A stretch of DNA of 64,000 nucleotides. It comes from Cyrtodaria siliqua (Eukaryota; Mollusca; Bivalvia; Adapedonta; Hiatellidae). Location: positions 186,001 through 250,000 of the forward strand of contig JAWPHD010001234.1 of NCBI GenBank assembly GCA_037043455.1, read 5' to 3'. The position numbers and the translations under genes are program-made. Below, piece by piece: positions 54,881 to 64,000 of the stretch (positions are counted from its first letter, which is position 1; every line of letters starts with the position of its first letter). Below the pieces are notes generated by a model. The model did no database searches, was not told the origin of the DNA, and was given only the letters and a program-made list of their open reading frames with translations.

Positions 54881-55833
54881 AAAATTCCCACTTTAAAAAA
54901 AAATGAAACGAAACGCTTTTACTAACTAAAAATTAATTTTACACAGAAGTTTACATTTAAATTCAAGAAAACAATTTAAACTGCAGAAAACTATGTCATA
55001 ATAAAGTATTAAAGCATCTAACCACTCTTGATAAAGTCAGAATTATTTTCGAGCTATTTGAAAAGCTTTGTAATTTAGAGACTGGATCAATGATTGGTGT
55101 TAATCAACCGCAAGAAGTTTTTATTCATTCTGTATTGACCATTAATGCAGGTCTATACACCTGTTATGTTTGGTTGTAAATGAATTACAAGTAATAAATC
55201 ATGTTTTTTTCCAAAATAGACTGTGGTTTGCATGATTTATAGGCTGTGGTTTGAATGATTAACATATCTTTTATTTGGAATAATCAAGCATACCCAATCA
55301 GATTAAGATCAATCGTCAGACTGAAGAAGAAAACCAGTCATCAGTCAGGTGATCAATCACGTGCATTAATTGCCACAGCACGAGTCACGATAGTAAACAA
55401 AATAGTGAAACCATTCCAATTTCTTTTTGGTTTCATTTAAAAAAGTGGGATTGGGGTGTGGACAACATGTTTTCAAGGATTTGTATTTTATTCAATTTTA
55501 TTTTTTACAATACGGAGCATATAAGGGAAATAACTCTTATAGCATCTTTATACATTTATAGTTGCAAGAGTTATCTCCCATATCAACCAGTATTTTTGTT
55601 TGTCGATTTCGTTTTCATCTATACTTTAATGTTATCTAACCTGTATATTTAAGTTGTTTAAACAAATCTTGATAAAAGTCTGTACCGTTCTGTACAGTCA
55701 TAAAAATATCATACAACATGTATGGTATTACACCTATATATAGTACAGAGTACACCAATAATATTCAATGTCATACATTTCCATGTTCGTCCAATTATAT
55801 CGCAATTTAGGTTGCGTATTTTTGTAAAAACTA

Positions 55834-55980
55834 TCCAATATACAGAACTGAAGTATGACGATACACGTGTCACAGATAAAGAGATGAAACAGTGTTTGGC
55901 GTCCCAATCACCAGATGAAGAGGACACAGGACAACCCACCTGGCTGGAGATGAAATATGAAGCGACAAGGTCCTTCAGAT
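55834..55980 (+). other. Exon-like acidic ORF segment on the opposite strand
   Basis: After a possible acceptor (ccaatatacag) the plus strand reads LKYDDTRVTDKEMKQCLAS, then QSPDEEDTGQPTWLEMKYE and stops at TAG. The composition is strongly protein-like. No family recognised, and no partner exons found. It lies within an intron of the PTPN4-like gene on the other strand. It may be a terminal exon of an overlapping gene or a retro-derived fragment. Confidence 0.3.
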
Positions 55981-55998
55981 AGGTGTTCCGCTGAACAC

Positions 55999-56545
55999 TT
56001 GTGTCGCCTGCCGTTTGCTTATTTCAGCAAAGACAATCTAACCATTACGTGGTCCGGCTTTAATTCCATTAAGCGATAAGAATGCTTATATTAGCATGAT
56101 TTTGTAATGGATATTTTGAGAATAAAACACGTTTAAAAACATGTTTTACTGAAAAAATGCGATAACTTGTTTAAAATTAACGTTTAAATTTTTAATTTTA
56201 CAATATTTTAGTTTTTAAATGTTTTAAGCTGAAATAAACATTTTATTTCATACCCCAGCCAACCCCGTTTTCGCTTCTTGGAGAAGGGGTTGGATGGGGT
56301 ATGAAAGTTAATACTCGGACCACGTAATGTATAAAGTTTAAAGACAGTGGGTGCAACTCTTCCTGAATTTTTGAGTAGAAACATTCTTTAAATTGTTAGT
56401 TAATGAAAAGGGGCATAACTCTGCATTGGATAATTGATGAGGATCTGTATGAAGTGTCATGACCGTACAGCAATATTTTGCAAAGTTGTGAGCTAGGTCA
56501 GGTTTCAGTTTAACATTTTGTGAAAAGGGGCATAAATCTGCCAAA
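55999..56545 (+). mobile_element. Pearl-like element split by a MITE, 3' end lost
   Basis: The 5' end TTGTGTCGCCTG (55999-56010) leads to 'agacaatctaac', is interrupted by 56043-56329, and continues 'tataaagtttaaagacagtg' and 'aaaaggggcataactctgca'. The interrupted piece is the single-copy equivalent of the 28-bp unit at 61.4-63.2 kb. Confidence 0.7.
56043..56329. mobile_element. MITE with CATTACGTGGTCCG ends and inner hairpin
   Basis: Inverted ends CATTACGTGGTCCG and CGGACCACGTAATG. Inside, ttcataccccagccaacccc pairs with ggggttggatggggtatgaa around a loop of about 20 bases. Inserted into the pearl-like element; target duplication not evident. Confidence 0.7.
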
Positions 56546-56790
56546 TGGAAGGCTCGAAAAAAATATTCTACTTTTTTCAAAACATTCCAAGAGTAGCATT
56601 TCATTTATTCTTCAATCTTAGGTTTTGCTAGTTAGTCTAAACAGATAGTTTCAAAGATGTCCACGGATGGATGCGAAATGAAGACTGAAGATACACAAGA
56701 CAATGCATAGAAACGACCGTGGGCCAATCACAATAACTTGTTGACTGGCCGCGGAAGTTCAATTAAACATTCAGAGTCATTATTACCCAC

Positions 56791-56951
56791 CTGTACCTAA
56801 ATTTAGAGCCCAGCGAGAACATCTTTTTCGTCGGAGGGTTGGGCGTGTGTAGTCGGAAGAATGTGTGGTGTTCTACGCACGATTTCCACATGTTTTTACA
56901 CGAGCGATAACTGACCATGTTAAAACCTATCAAGTTTTCCACGTTGTCATT
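56791..56951 (-). CDS. PTPN4: PTPN4-like gene, exon 3 of those visible (FERM F3 lobe end)
   Basis: A 161-bp exon with acceptor CGTATTTTACAG and donor GTGGGTAAT on the minus strand. Phase 0 entry: NDNVENLIGFNMVSYRSC, then KNMWKSCVEHHTFFRL and MFSLGSKFRY, leaving AG. GFNMxxYRxCKNxWKxCVEHHTFFRL is the end of the FERM F3 (PH-like) lobe and is diagnostic for PTPN3/PTPN4 within the protein 4.1 group. GSKFRYSG starts the FERM-adjacent region. The exon lies 3.1 kb downstream of exon 60054-60117. Identification does not depend on the flanking exons. Confidence 0.95.
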
Positions 56952-57539
56952 CTGTAAAATACGAGGTAAATCATTTACAGGTCAGCGGCCATTATGTTTT
57001 AAACATCATAGGAATATATCCTGATGGTACCTGCAAGAAACTTATATTTAAATTCATACAAAATCATACACAATCGCAGTCATCTCTGTAATGGTTTCCG
57101 TAACTGGGCCATCCATTAAAATTGTTGGTTTGCTGTGCTCCACCTACTCACTAAATTTTTTTAGTTTTTTATTTTAAGAATATTTGTCCTTTAATTTCTT
57201 ATGCTTTTTACTGTCTTTGTGGGAGAAAAATTCACCTACATACCTATCCACCTAAAACCTTTTGGGTCGGAGCAAAGCAAATTAACAATTGTTTAAGGAT
57301 GGCCCTACCTATGGATATATGACTGTGTTACATGCAGTATGGAATAGTTACAATATTTGTTAAAATTAACTGACACCCAGTCAAATGGTATACAAACAAT
57401 TTATACCAAATAAGTCCTATCTTCGATTATTAAAACTGTTGGATTCCAGTCTATCTCACGGAAACCAGTAATTCGTAACATCTTGATTAACCATGAAATT
57501 GATCGATACCGAAGACTGATAGATGGGAAACCAAAGATA

Positions 57540-57812
57540 TTGATTGATTGAATTGGATTTTATAGTCGCACCAACAGCTAAGGTCATATGGCGACTTTCC
57601 AGCTTCCACTGGTGGAGGAAGACCCCAGGTGCCCCTCCGGGCAATTTTCGTGCACGGGCGGGCACCTGGGTAGAACCACCGACGTTCCGCAAGCCAGCTG
57701 GATAGCTTCCTCACATAAAGATTCCTAGGCCCCTGAGGAATCGAACCTACAGCGGTGAGGGGCAAGTGATTTCAAGTCAGAGACTCTAACCACTCGGCCA
57801 CGGACGCCCCAA
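57540..57812 (-). mobile_element. SINE family A, full-length
   Basis: Closely matches the copy at 32294-32561, from the gattgattgaattgg tail to the tRNA-Ser-like head ending 'ccactcggccacggacgccc'. Flanked by AAACCAAAGATA (57528-57539) and AAACCATAGATA (57813-57824), one mismatch. The unexpanded body segment here is the ancestor-type sequence of the 58.3-kb array. Confidence 0.85.
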
Positions 57813-57824
57813 AAACCATAGATA

Positions 57825-58257
57825 CAGGCAACTGAATGAATTCTTGATCTTACGATACGTTTTGTAAGGTAAAGATGCATTTTTCATTTTAATATTACTT
57901 TTCAGCATATTATTTATGAACTACATGACATAGCTACATTATACAAAAGGTGTTAACTGATGGTGCAATGAAGACTGATACCAATGTGGTGGCTGCCATA
58001 TCTAACTGTTTTACTGCATGAGTAGAAAACATGCTCTTATTCTAGAGTTAAATGGTATAGAAAATGTTTTGCATTGGGTAAAACGTGTCGTCCAGTTTGA
58101 ATGTGGTATTTATTAAGGTTAACACACCTCGTTTTAATAATTATGTCGCAATCATGCGATACGTAAAGATATGACAATGTAGTTACAATGTCGTTATATA
58201 TATATATGCAAGTTATTTATTGACAATGTAGTTACAATGCAGTTATATATATATGCA
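57825..58257. other. Intron sequence with a two-copy 60-bp repeat
   Basis: 'gacaatgtagttacaatg' followed by a tatata run and 'gcaagttattt' occurs twice at about 58172-58263. Confidence 0.5.
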
Positions 58258-58299
58258 AGTTATTTTACAGTTGCACCAAAGCTAAGGTCATAAGGTGAC

Positions 58300-59112
58300 T
58301 TTCCAGCGTCCACTGGTGGATGAAGACCCCAGGTGCCCCTCCAGCAGCGTCCACTGGTGGATGAAGACCCCAGGTGCCCCTCCAGCAGCGTCCACTGGTG
58401 GATGAAGACCCCAGGTGCCCCTCCAGCAGCGTCCACTGGTGGAGGAAGACCCCAGGTGCCCCTCCAGCGTCCACTGGTGGATGAAGACCCCAGGTGCCCC
58501 TCCAGCGTCCACTGGTGGAGGAAGACCCCAGGTGCCCCTCCAGCGTCCACTGGTGGATGAAGACCCCAGGTGCCCCTCCAGGTGGATGAAGACCCCAGGT
58601 GCCCCTCCAGCGTCCACTGGTGGAGGAAGACCCCAGGTGCCCCTCCAGCGTCCACTGGTGGATGAAGACCCCAGGTGCCCCTCCAGGTGGATGAAGACCC
58701 CAGGTGCCCCTCCAGGTGGATGAAGACCCCAGGTGCCCCTCCAGGTGGATGAAGACCCCATGTGCCCCTCCAGGTGGATGAAGACCCCAGGTGCCCCTCC
58801 AGGTGGATGAAGACCCCAGGTGCCCCTCCAGGTGGATGAAGACCCCATGTGCCCCTCCAGGTGGATGAAGACCCCAGGTGTCCCTCCAGGTGGATGAAGA
58901 CCCCAGGTGCCCCTCCAGCGTCCACTGGTGGATGAAGACCCCAGGTGCCCCTCCAGCGTCCACTGGTGGATGAAGACCCCAGGTGCCCCTCCAGCGTCCA
59001 CTGGTGGAGGAAGACCCCAGGTGCCCCTCCAGCGTCCACTGGTGGATGAAGACCCCAGGTGCCCCTCCAGTCCAGCGTCCACTGGTGGATGAAGACCCCA
59101 GGTGCCCCTCCA
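58300..59112. repeat. SINE-born minisatellite, 29/38/41-bp units
   Basis: Units are ccagcgtccactggtggatg, aagaccccaggtgcccct (38 bp), a 41-bp form with an extra cag, and a 29-bp form lacking gcgtccact. The same segment is present once in SINE A at 57595-57640. The minus ORFs (301, 321, 299 aa; GGAPGVFIH, LEGHLGSSSTS periods) are readings of the array, not proteins. Confidence 0.9.
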
Positions 59113-59243
59113 GGCAATTTTCTGCCAGTGACGAGCACCTGGATAGAACAACCGATGTTCCGCAAACCAGCTGGATAGCTTCCTCACATAAAGATTCCTC
59201 AGGTCCCACGAGGGCTCGAACCCACAGCAATGAGGGATTTCAG

Positions 59244-59952
59244 CAGTGTTCCCACTGACTTTTTCATTTGGGGGTACATGTACCCCCTACTGTTAAATTT
59301 TGGGGGTACACTACAAATTTAGGGGGTACACTATGAATTTTTTAGATTGTTAAACCTTTCAACATACTTTATTTGCTACTGAAGGCATTACAATACACAG
59401 CACAGTGTAATATTCAAGTTGACAACAGTTACAGTAAATCATTTCGTTCAAGTAAAAATTTAATACCAATCAACACGTTTGCGCATCTATAAATAGTACA
59501 CGGGAGAGACGAAACATGATTTGAATTAATTATTTGATCTTCATTTATTCTATTATTAAGTTTTTATTTTAATTTTAAATATACTTACTAAATCTGAAAA
59601 AGAAATAAGTCAAAACCACCAGAATGAGATGTTGATGTTTTCTCTACTTTCATTTAGGTAGCGCGTGCGCTTATGGCGTCATAACCAATCATCGTAGTAT
59701 GCACTAGAAGGATAGGGCAATTGACACAATTACTCGGGATAATGTTTTCGTAAACAAAGCGTTTTAGTTTCGTTTTGATTTTTCAAAAAATATTCGGACA
59801 AAGTGGACGAGAATTTGGAAATCTACCGATGGTCATGCTTTCTTATTATCAGACTTGTATTTTTTCTGTGCGTGCATGCACGTACGAGGTGTTTTCTGTT
59901 TTTTTGTTTTCATGCGTGATTCACGCACATATGTGCGTGAATGGGAACACTG
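59244..59952. mobile_element. hAT-like MITE inserted in the SINE A head
   Basis: Ends CAGTGTTCCC and GGGAACACTG. The direct repeat TTTCAG flanks it (59238-59243, 59953-59958), and the SINE head reads through when it is removed. The interior is AT-rich with 'gggggtacactac' repeats near the left end. Short plus ORFs near 59775 and 59855 are not convincing. Confidence 0.8.
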
Positions 59953-60053
59953 TTTCAGGTCAGAGACTAACCACTCGGCCAAGGACGCCCCATTTGTAAA
60001 TATTGGCAATAGATTATATTTAAGTGTAAAAAATCGCAACATACTTCACTTAC

Positions 60054-60117
60054 TTGCTCTCTCCGCAACTGGATGAAAAACTGTTTCCTTTTAAAGGATA
60101 TCTTCACAATTTTTGAC
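60054..60117 (-). CDS. PTPN4: PTPN4-like gene, exon 2 of those visible (FERM F3 lobe)
   Basis: A 64-bp exon with acceptor TGTGTATTTACAG and donor GTAAGT on the minus strand. One base completes a Trp codon from exon 63665-63753, then SKIVKISFKRKQFFIQLRRE plus Q ends in phase 0. The KIVKISFKxKQFFIQLR strand is the signature F3 strand pair of PTPN4-type FERM domains. The phase into exon 56791-56951 is exact. SINE A head debris lies about 60 bp past the donor. Confidence 0.95.
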
Positions 60118-60229
60118 CTGTAAATACACAATATATGAGTAGTGACACATTGGTAAGAAGACATAACCTTATTTTTATTTGATGGTCTATGGTTAGTTTA
60201 AACTTATTTATTTTTAACATCGATTGTAA

Positions 60230-60382
60230 AGAAAACTCTATGAACTTATTTGAATCACTCTCAATGTCTTCCTGGGTAGTACCAGTACTAAGGATACAAC
60301 GCAAATGGCAATGGCGCGAATCGAACCCACGACTTTTGGATTACGGGTCCAACGCTCTACCACTAGACCACAGCGCTCCACA
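60230..60382 (-). mobile_element. tRNA-derived SINE (family H) head
   Basis: The minus strand reads A box tggtctagtggtagagcg, a stable anticodon stem (ttggacccgtaatccaa; CGT, Thr-like) and B box gtgggttcgattcgcg. The acceptor ends do not pair (gagcgct against ccattgc), so it is a SINE head rather than a tRNA gene. It lies in the 3.5-kb intron. Confidence 0.6.
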
Positions 60383-60387
60383 TATGG

Positions 60388-60480
60388 TTGCTTGAGTGGT
60401 ATTTTATGTCATTTTCAGCACATTTTTAGGCTATATATGTCGTGATTTATTCATGGTGGAGGCAGACCATCCCAATCCAA
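60388..60480 (-). mobile_element. SINE family E fragment
   Basis: 'attttatgtcattttcagca' and 'ggtggaggcagaccat' match the tail half of the SINE at 26004-26211. The tRNA-like head is missing. Confidence 0.6.
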
Positions 60481-60858
60481 AATATATTCATAGTTTCTTA
60501 CTATGTAATATGGTAGGACTATTATTTTTCCTAATTTCTAGATTTCACACGCATTTTTCCCAATTCAAAAGGCCCCTGGCCCCCACTTCCAAAAATGCAG
60601 AAAAATCCCTGCGTGGGAATACTCCTGCTGTATAAGGTTCCTCTCAAACCTAAAAGGACACATGGCAATCATGATTGTTTTAAAACTTGTGGCATTTTGT
60701 TTTTCCACATAACGTACAGCTGAATAGTTCAGAGCAATTTGTTTTTCCATATTACTACTTTTTGATATATTGCACAAATAATATATTTAAACCTATGCTA
60801 GCAAAGACAGACTGAAATCTTCAAATTGTGTTTCCTTTCATTTAATTAAGTCAAAATA

Positions 60859-61276
60859 AGGCCTAAAAAAAAATATGTGTGTTTCCGGTTTCCCGACCAA
60901 CTTTTTCACCGCCGACCCTAAATATTTTTAGCGAGATGAAAAAAGAAAAAAAAAAAAAGATATTACAATCAAACAACAAATATTTTTATTCAAATGATAG
61001 TTTTATTAGCATCAATTTAACATGAATTCATAGTTTAAACTTAACATTAAGTGTCAAACAGTTTGTATCCTGATGAGACACATAGTTGTTAAGCATCTAA
61101 TCTGGATCCAAACTGTTTGCAAAGGTTATCAAGAAGTTGCCTTAGTACAAAAATGGCATAATATATGCGAACAATATATCTAAAAAAAATATCTAAAAAC
61201 AAAACTTTTTCCTAACTACCTACCCTAACTTTTTGACACGGTGAAACCAGAAACAACATTATTTTTTTTTAGGCCT
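60859..61276. mobile_element. MITE with AGGCCTAAAAAAAA ends
   Basis: Left aggcctaaaaaaaaatatg ... gtttccggtttcccgacc; right reverse complement aggcctaaaaaaaataatg ... gtttctggtttcaccgtg. Inverted ends of about 35 bp. No coding capacity. Confidence 0.6.
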
Positions 61277-61397
61277 AATACTGGATTAATAATTCGAGGT
61301 GCTACTTTCAGTGCTTGATAAATACTCAAAAACTGCCATGTGTCCCTTGAACATGTTCCCTTGACAAACCAATAATAAAAGGGTGTTTCAAGAACTC

Positions 61398-63585
61398 TTG
61401 TGTCACCTGCCGTGTGCTTATTTTATGAAGGACAATCAAACTATAAAGTTTTTATGAAGGATAATATAAAGTTTTATGAAGGACAATCAAACGATAAAGT
61501 TTTATGAAGGACAATCAAACTATAAAGTTTTATAAAGGACAATCAAACTATATAGTTTTATAAAGGACAATCAAACTATAAAGTTTTATGAAGGACAATC
61601 AAACTATAAAGTTTTATGAAGGACAATCAAACTATAAAGTTTTATGAAGGACAATCAAACTATAAAGTTTTATGAAGGATAATCAAACTATAAAGTTTTA
61701 TGAAGGACAATCAAACTATAAAGTTTTATGAAGGACAATCAAACTATAAAGTTTTATGAAGGATAATCAAACTATAAAGTTTTATGAAGGACAATCAAAC
61801 TATAAAGTTTTATGAAGGACAATCAAACTATAAAGTTTTATGAAGGACAATCAAACTATAAAGTTTTATGAAGGACAATCAAACTATAAAGTGTCCTGAA
61901 ACTATAAAGTTTTATGAAGGACAATCAAACTATAAAGTTTTTTGAAGGATAATCAAACTATAAAAGTTTATGAAGGATAATCAAACTACAAAATTTTATG
62001 AAGGACAATCAAACTATAAAGTTTATGAAGGATAATCAAACTATAAAGTTTTATGAAGGATAATCAAACTATAAAGTTTTATGAAGGATAATCAAACTAT
62101 AAAGTTTTATGAAGGACAATCAAACTATAAAGTTTTATGAAGTTTTATGAAGGACAATCAAACTATAAAGTTTTATGAAGGATAATCAAACTATAAAGTT
62201 TTATGAAGGACAATCAAACTATAAAGTTTTATGAAGGATAATCAAACTATAAAGTTTTATGAAGGATAATCAAACTATAAAGTTTTATGAAGGACAATCA
62301 AACTATAAAGTTTTATGAACGATAATCAAACTATAAAGTTTAATGAAGGACAATCAAACTATAAAGTTTAATGAAGGACAATCAAACTATAAAGTTTTAT
62401 GAACGATAATCAAACTATAAAGTTTAATGAAGGATAATCAAACTATAAAGTTTAATGAAGGATAATCAAACTATCAAGTTTTATGAAGGATAATCAAACT
62501 GTAAAGTTTTATGAAGGATAATCAAACTATAAAGTTTTATGAAGGATAATCAAACTATAAAGTTTTATGAAGGACAATCAAACTATAAAGTTTTATGAAG
62601 GACAATCAAACTATAAAGTTTTATGAAGGATAATCAAACTATAAAGTTTTATTTATAGTTTTATGAAGGATAATCAAACTATAAAGTTTTATGAAGGACA
62701 ATCAAACTATAAAGTTTTATGAAGGACAATCAAACTATAAAGTTTTATGAAGGATAATCAAACTATAAAGTTTTATGAAGGATAATCAAACTATAAAGTT
62801 TTATGAAGGATAATCAAACTGTAAAGTTTTATGAAGGACAATCAAACTATAAAGTTTTATGAAGTTTTATGAAGGACAATCAAACTATAAAGTTTTATGA
62901 AGGATAATCAAACTATAAAGTTTTATGAAGGACAATCAAACTATAAAGTTTTATGAAGGATAATCAAACTATAAAGTTTTATGAAGGACAATCAAACTAT
63001 AAAGTTTTATGAAGGACAATCAAACTATAAAGTTTTATGAAGGATAATCAAACTATAAAGTTTTATGAAGGATAATCAAACTATAAAGTTTTATGAAGGA
63101 TAATCAAACTATAAAGTTTTATGAAGGATAATCAAACTATAAAGTTTTATGAAGGACAATCAAACTATAAAGTTTGGAGACTGGTTGTGGAATCCTCCAT
63201 GAATTACGGAGCAGAAACAATTTTGAAATTGTTAATGTTTCATGAAAAGGGGCATAACCCTGCATTGACTAATTGATAAGGAAGACCTGTGTAAAGTTTC
63301 ATGACCAGCATAGGTCAATAATTTGCCAAATTATGAGCTAGGTTAGATTGCAGGTTTAACTTGTATGAAAAGGGGCATAACTCGGAAATGAAAGTCAGGG
63401 TTATGGGACATGTGTGACACTCCTGGTGGTAAGATGACGATGTGATGACATTTATCAACATTGGGTCTAATATTACTTTTCAAGTTATGGCCAATATTAA
63501 ATTGCAGATTTAAGAATGACGGACGGTTAACAGACGACGGAAAAGGTGATCCTTAAGTGTCTGCTATGCTACCCAGGTGACACAA
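61398..63585 (+). mobile_element. Pearl-like element with perfect 12-bp TIRs, greatly expanded
   Basis: TTGTGTCACCTG (61398-61409) is the exact reverse complement of CAGGTGACACAA (63574-63585). The 3' part holds the usual core (aaaaggggcataaccctgca, atgacggacggttaacagac). The 5' part is occupied by the 28-bp array. The 3' end is 79 bp from the donor of exon 63665-63753. Confidence 0.8.
61430..63173 (+). repeat. 28-bp minisatellite, about 62 units, two main variants
   Basis: The unit is ttttatgaaggacaatcaaa plus ctataaag. The 11th-12th region is either ggaCaatc or ggaTaatc; the C form dominates the left third and forms mix to the right. A unit with an internal ttttatgaag duplication occurs at 62131 and 62852 in matching local context, indicating a higher-order duplication of about 720 bp. 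Confidence 0.95.
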
Positions 63586-63664
63586 CAAAGGACTGTGTAG
63601 TTTTTATCCTACAAACAGAGCAAAATATGTTAGCAACAGGTTAGCTACAGGTCACATGACTTAC

Positions 63665-63753
63665 CATGGGAATGTGTTTATTTTTAGATTATTCTGAAAG
63701 ACGACGAGACCGACAGACGTGACACCAAGCTGGATTTCCAAATTGCTCTGGTC
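63665..63753 (-). CDS. PTPN4: PTPN4-like gene, exon 1 of those visible (FERM F3 lobe start)
   Basis: An 89-bp exon with acceptor TTCATTTTACAG and donor GTAAGT on the minus strand. Phase 0 entry: DQSNLEIQLGVTSVGLVV, then FQNNLKINTFP and two bases of a Trp codon. DQSNxEIxxGVxSxGxxVxxNxxxxNTFPW is the start of the F3 lobe in PTPN3/PTPN4. Upstream exons (F1, F2 lobes and start codon) are beyond the right edge. The five exons total 641 bp and stay in one frame, supporting a single functional gene. Confidence 0.93.
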
Positions 63754-64000
63754 CTGTAAAATGAATCATGAATATGATAACATATCAAGTTTTATTGGTC
63801 CGCTTTAAAAATGGTGGTAGCATTTATGTTTAATATAATAATTCCTTATTTTTTATCGCGCTTTTCCTCGAGGAAGCCATTGCCACTGCAACACAAATGT
63901 TAATCATACACAATGCATTCCTAATATTTACGCATAATCTGAAAACAAAGGTAATTAAACAATTTGTATGGTAACCTCATAAGTAATGATCAAGAAAGCG
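63754..64000. other. Start of the next upstream intron
   Basis: Polypyrimidine/acceptor context for the exon at 63665-63753, then AT-rich sequence. No further exon recognised before the window ends. Confidence 0.5.

Larger units (their letters stand above)
58258..59991 (-). mobile_element. SINE family A expanded by an internal minisatellite and cut by a MITE
   Basis: The tail-side part begins 'acagttgcaccaaagctaag'. Body and head pieces lie at 59113-59243 ('cagctggatagcttcctcac') and 59953-59991 ('gactaaccactcggccaagg'). The element has grown from about 270 bp to over 1.7 kb through the array 58300-59112 and the insertion 59244-59952. Confidence 0.85.

Noticed and set aside
58260..59230. Three overlapping minus ORFs of about 300 aa with GVFIHQW periods
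   Set aside because: Readings of the SINE-born minisatellite.
60310..60382. Possible true tRNA-Thr gene on the minus strand
   Set aside because: A and B boxes and anticodon stem are good, but the acceptor stem does not pair and position 33 is not T; a SINE head is more likely.

Overview
This window is animal nuclear DNA, most likely from a bivalve mollusc. It has AT-rich single-copy sequence, large introns with GT/AG signals, many tRNA-derived SINEs with target-site duplications, pearl/Helentron-like elements with 'gggccataact' cores and a 'cagtagagct' end, and many minisatellites. Nothing looks prokaryotic. The species cannot be fixed from sequence alone.

The one gene I can identify lies on the minus strand and has no long ORF to advertise it. 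Five spliced exons (63753-63665, 60117-60054, 56951-56791, 49584-49516, 36754-36497) join in frame. They encode the last lobe of a FERM domain, the FERM-adjacent region and the start of a Ser/His-rich linker of a PTPN3/PTPN4-type (FERM-PDZ-tyrosine phosphatase) protein. The start of the gene lies beyond the right edge. The PDZ and phosphatase exons were not recognised and probably lie beyond the left edge or were missed. Weaker exon-like segments occur at 35.3, 15.7, 14.4 and 12.7 kb on the same strand and at 55.9 kb on the other.

The rest is intronic or intergenic DNA built from mobile elements and tandem repeats. 0-5.5 kb: Helentron-like element, TTAA MITE, SINE, two more MITEs, nested SINEs. 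6-7.6 kb: 23-bp minisatellite running into a tRNA-type SINE. 9.1-9.9 and 19.0-19.4 kb: self-complementary TACGCAG arrays. 10.7-12.5 kb: second Helentron-like element. 13.5-15.9 kb: 1.4-kb tandem duplication. 17.3-18.3 kb: satellite split by a palindromic TTAA element. 20-24.9 kb: SINE, tandem repeats, LINE 3' end, TTAA element with two divergent tRNA-like heads. 25.6-27.3 kb: ATG microsatellite, SINE, 55-bp array. 29-30.4 kb: nested SINEs and a second LINE end. 30.7-33.6 kb: 48/54-bp minisatellite invaded by a SINE. 35.9-36.4 kb: near-perfect palindrome. 39.3-44.9 kb: three arrays or nests, including a SINE containing a hAT-like MITE containing a Helentron-like element. 47.9-48.5 kb: 55-bp array. 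50.8-63.6 kb: further SINEs, MITEs and two minisatellites that arose inside mobile elements.

The recurring pattern is that minisatellites are tied to transposable elements. At least three arrays (6.1, 58.3 and 61.4 kb) expanded from an identifiable segment of a SINE or pearl-like element, and two others were later invaded by SINEs with intact target-site duplications. All long ORFs in the window are by-products of these arrays.
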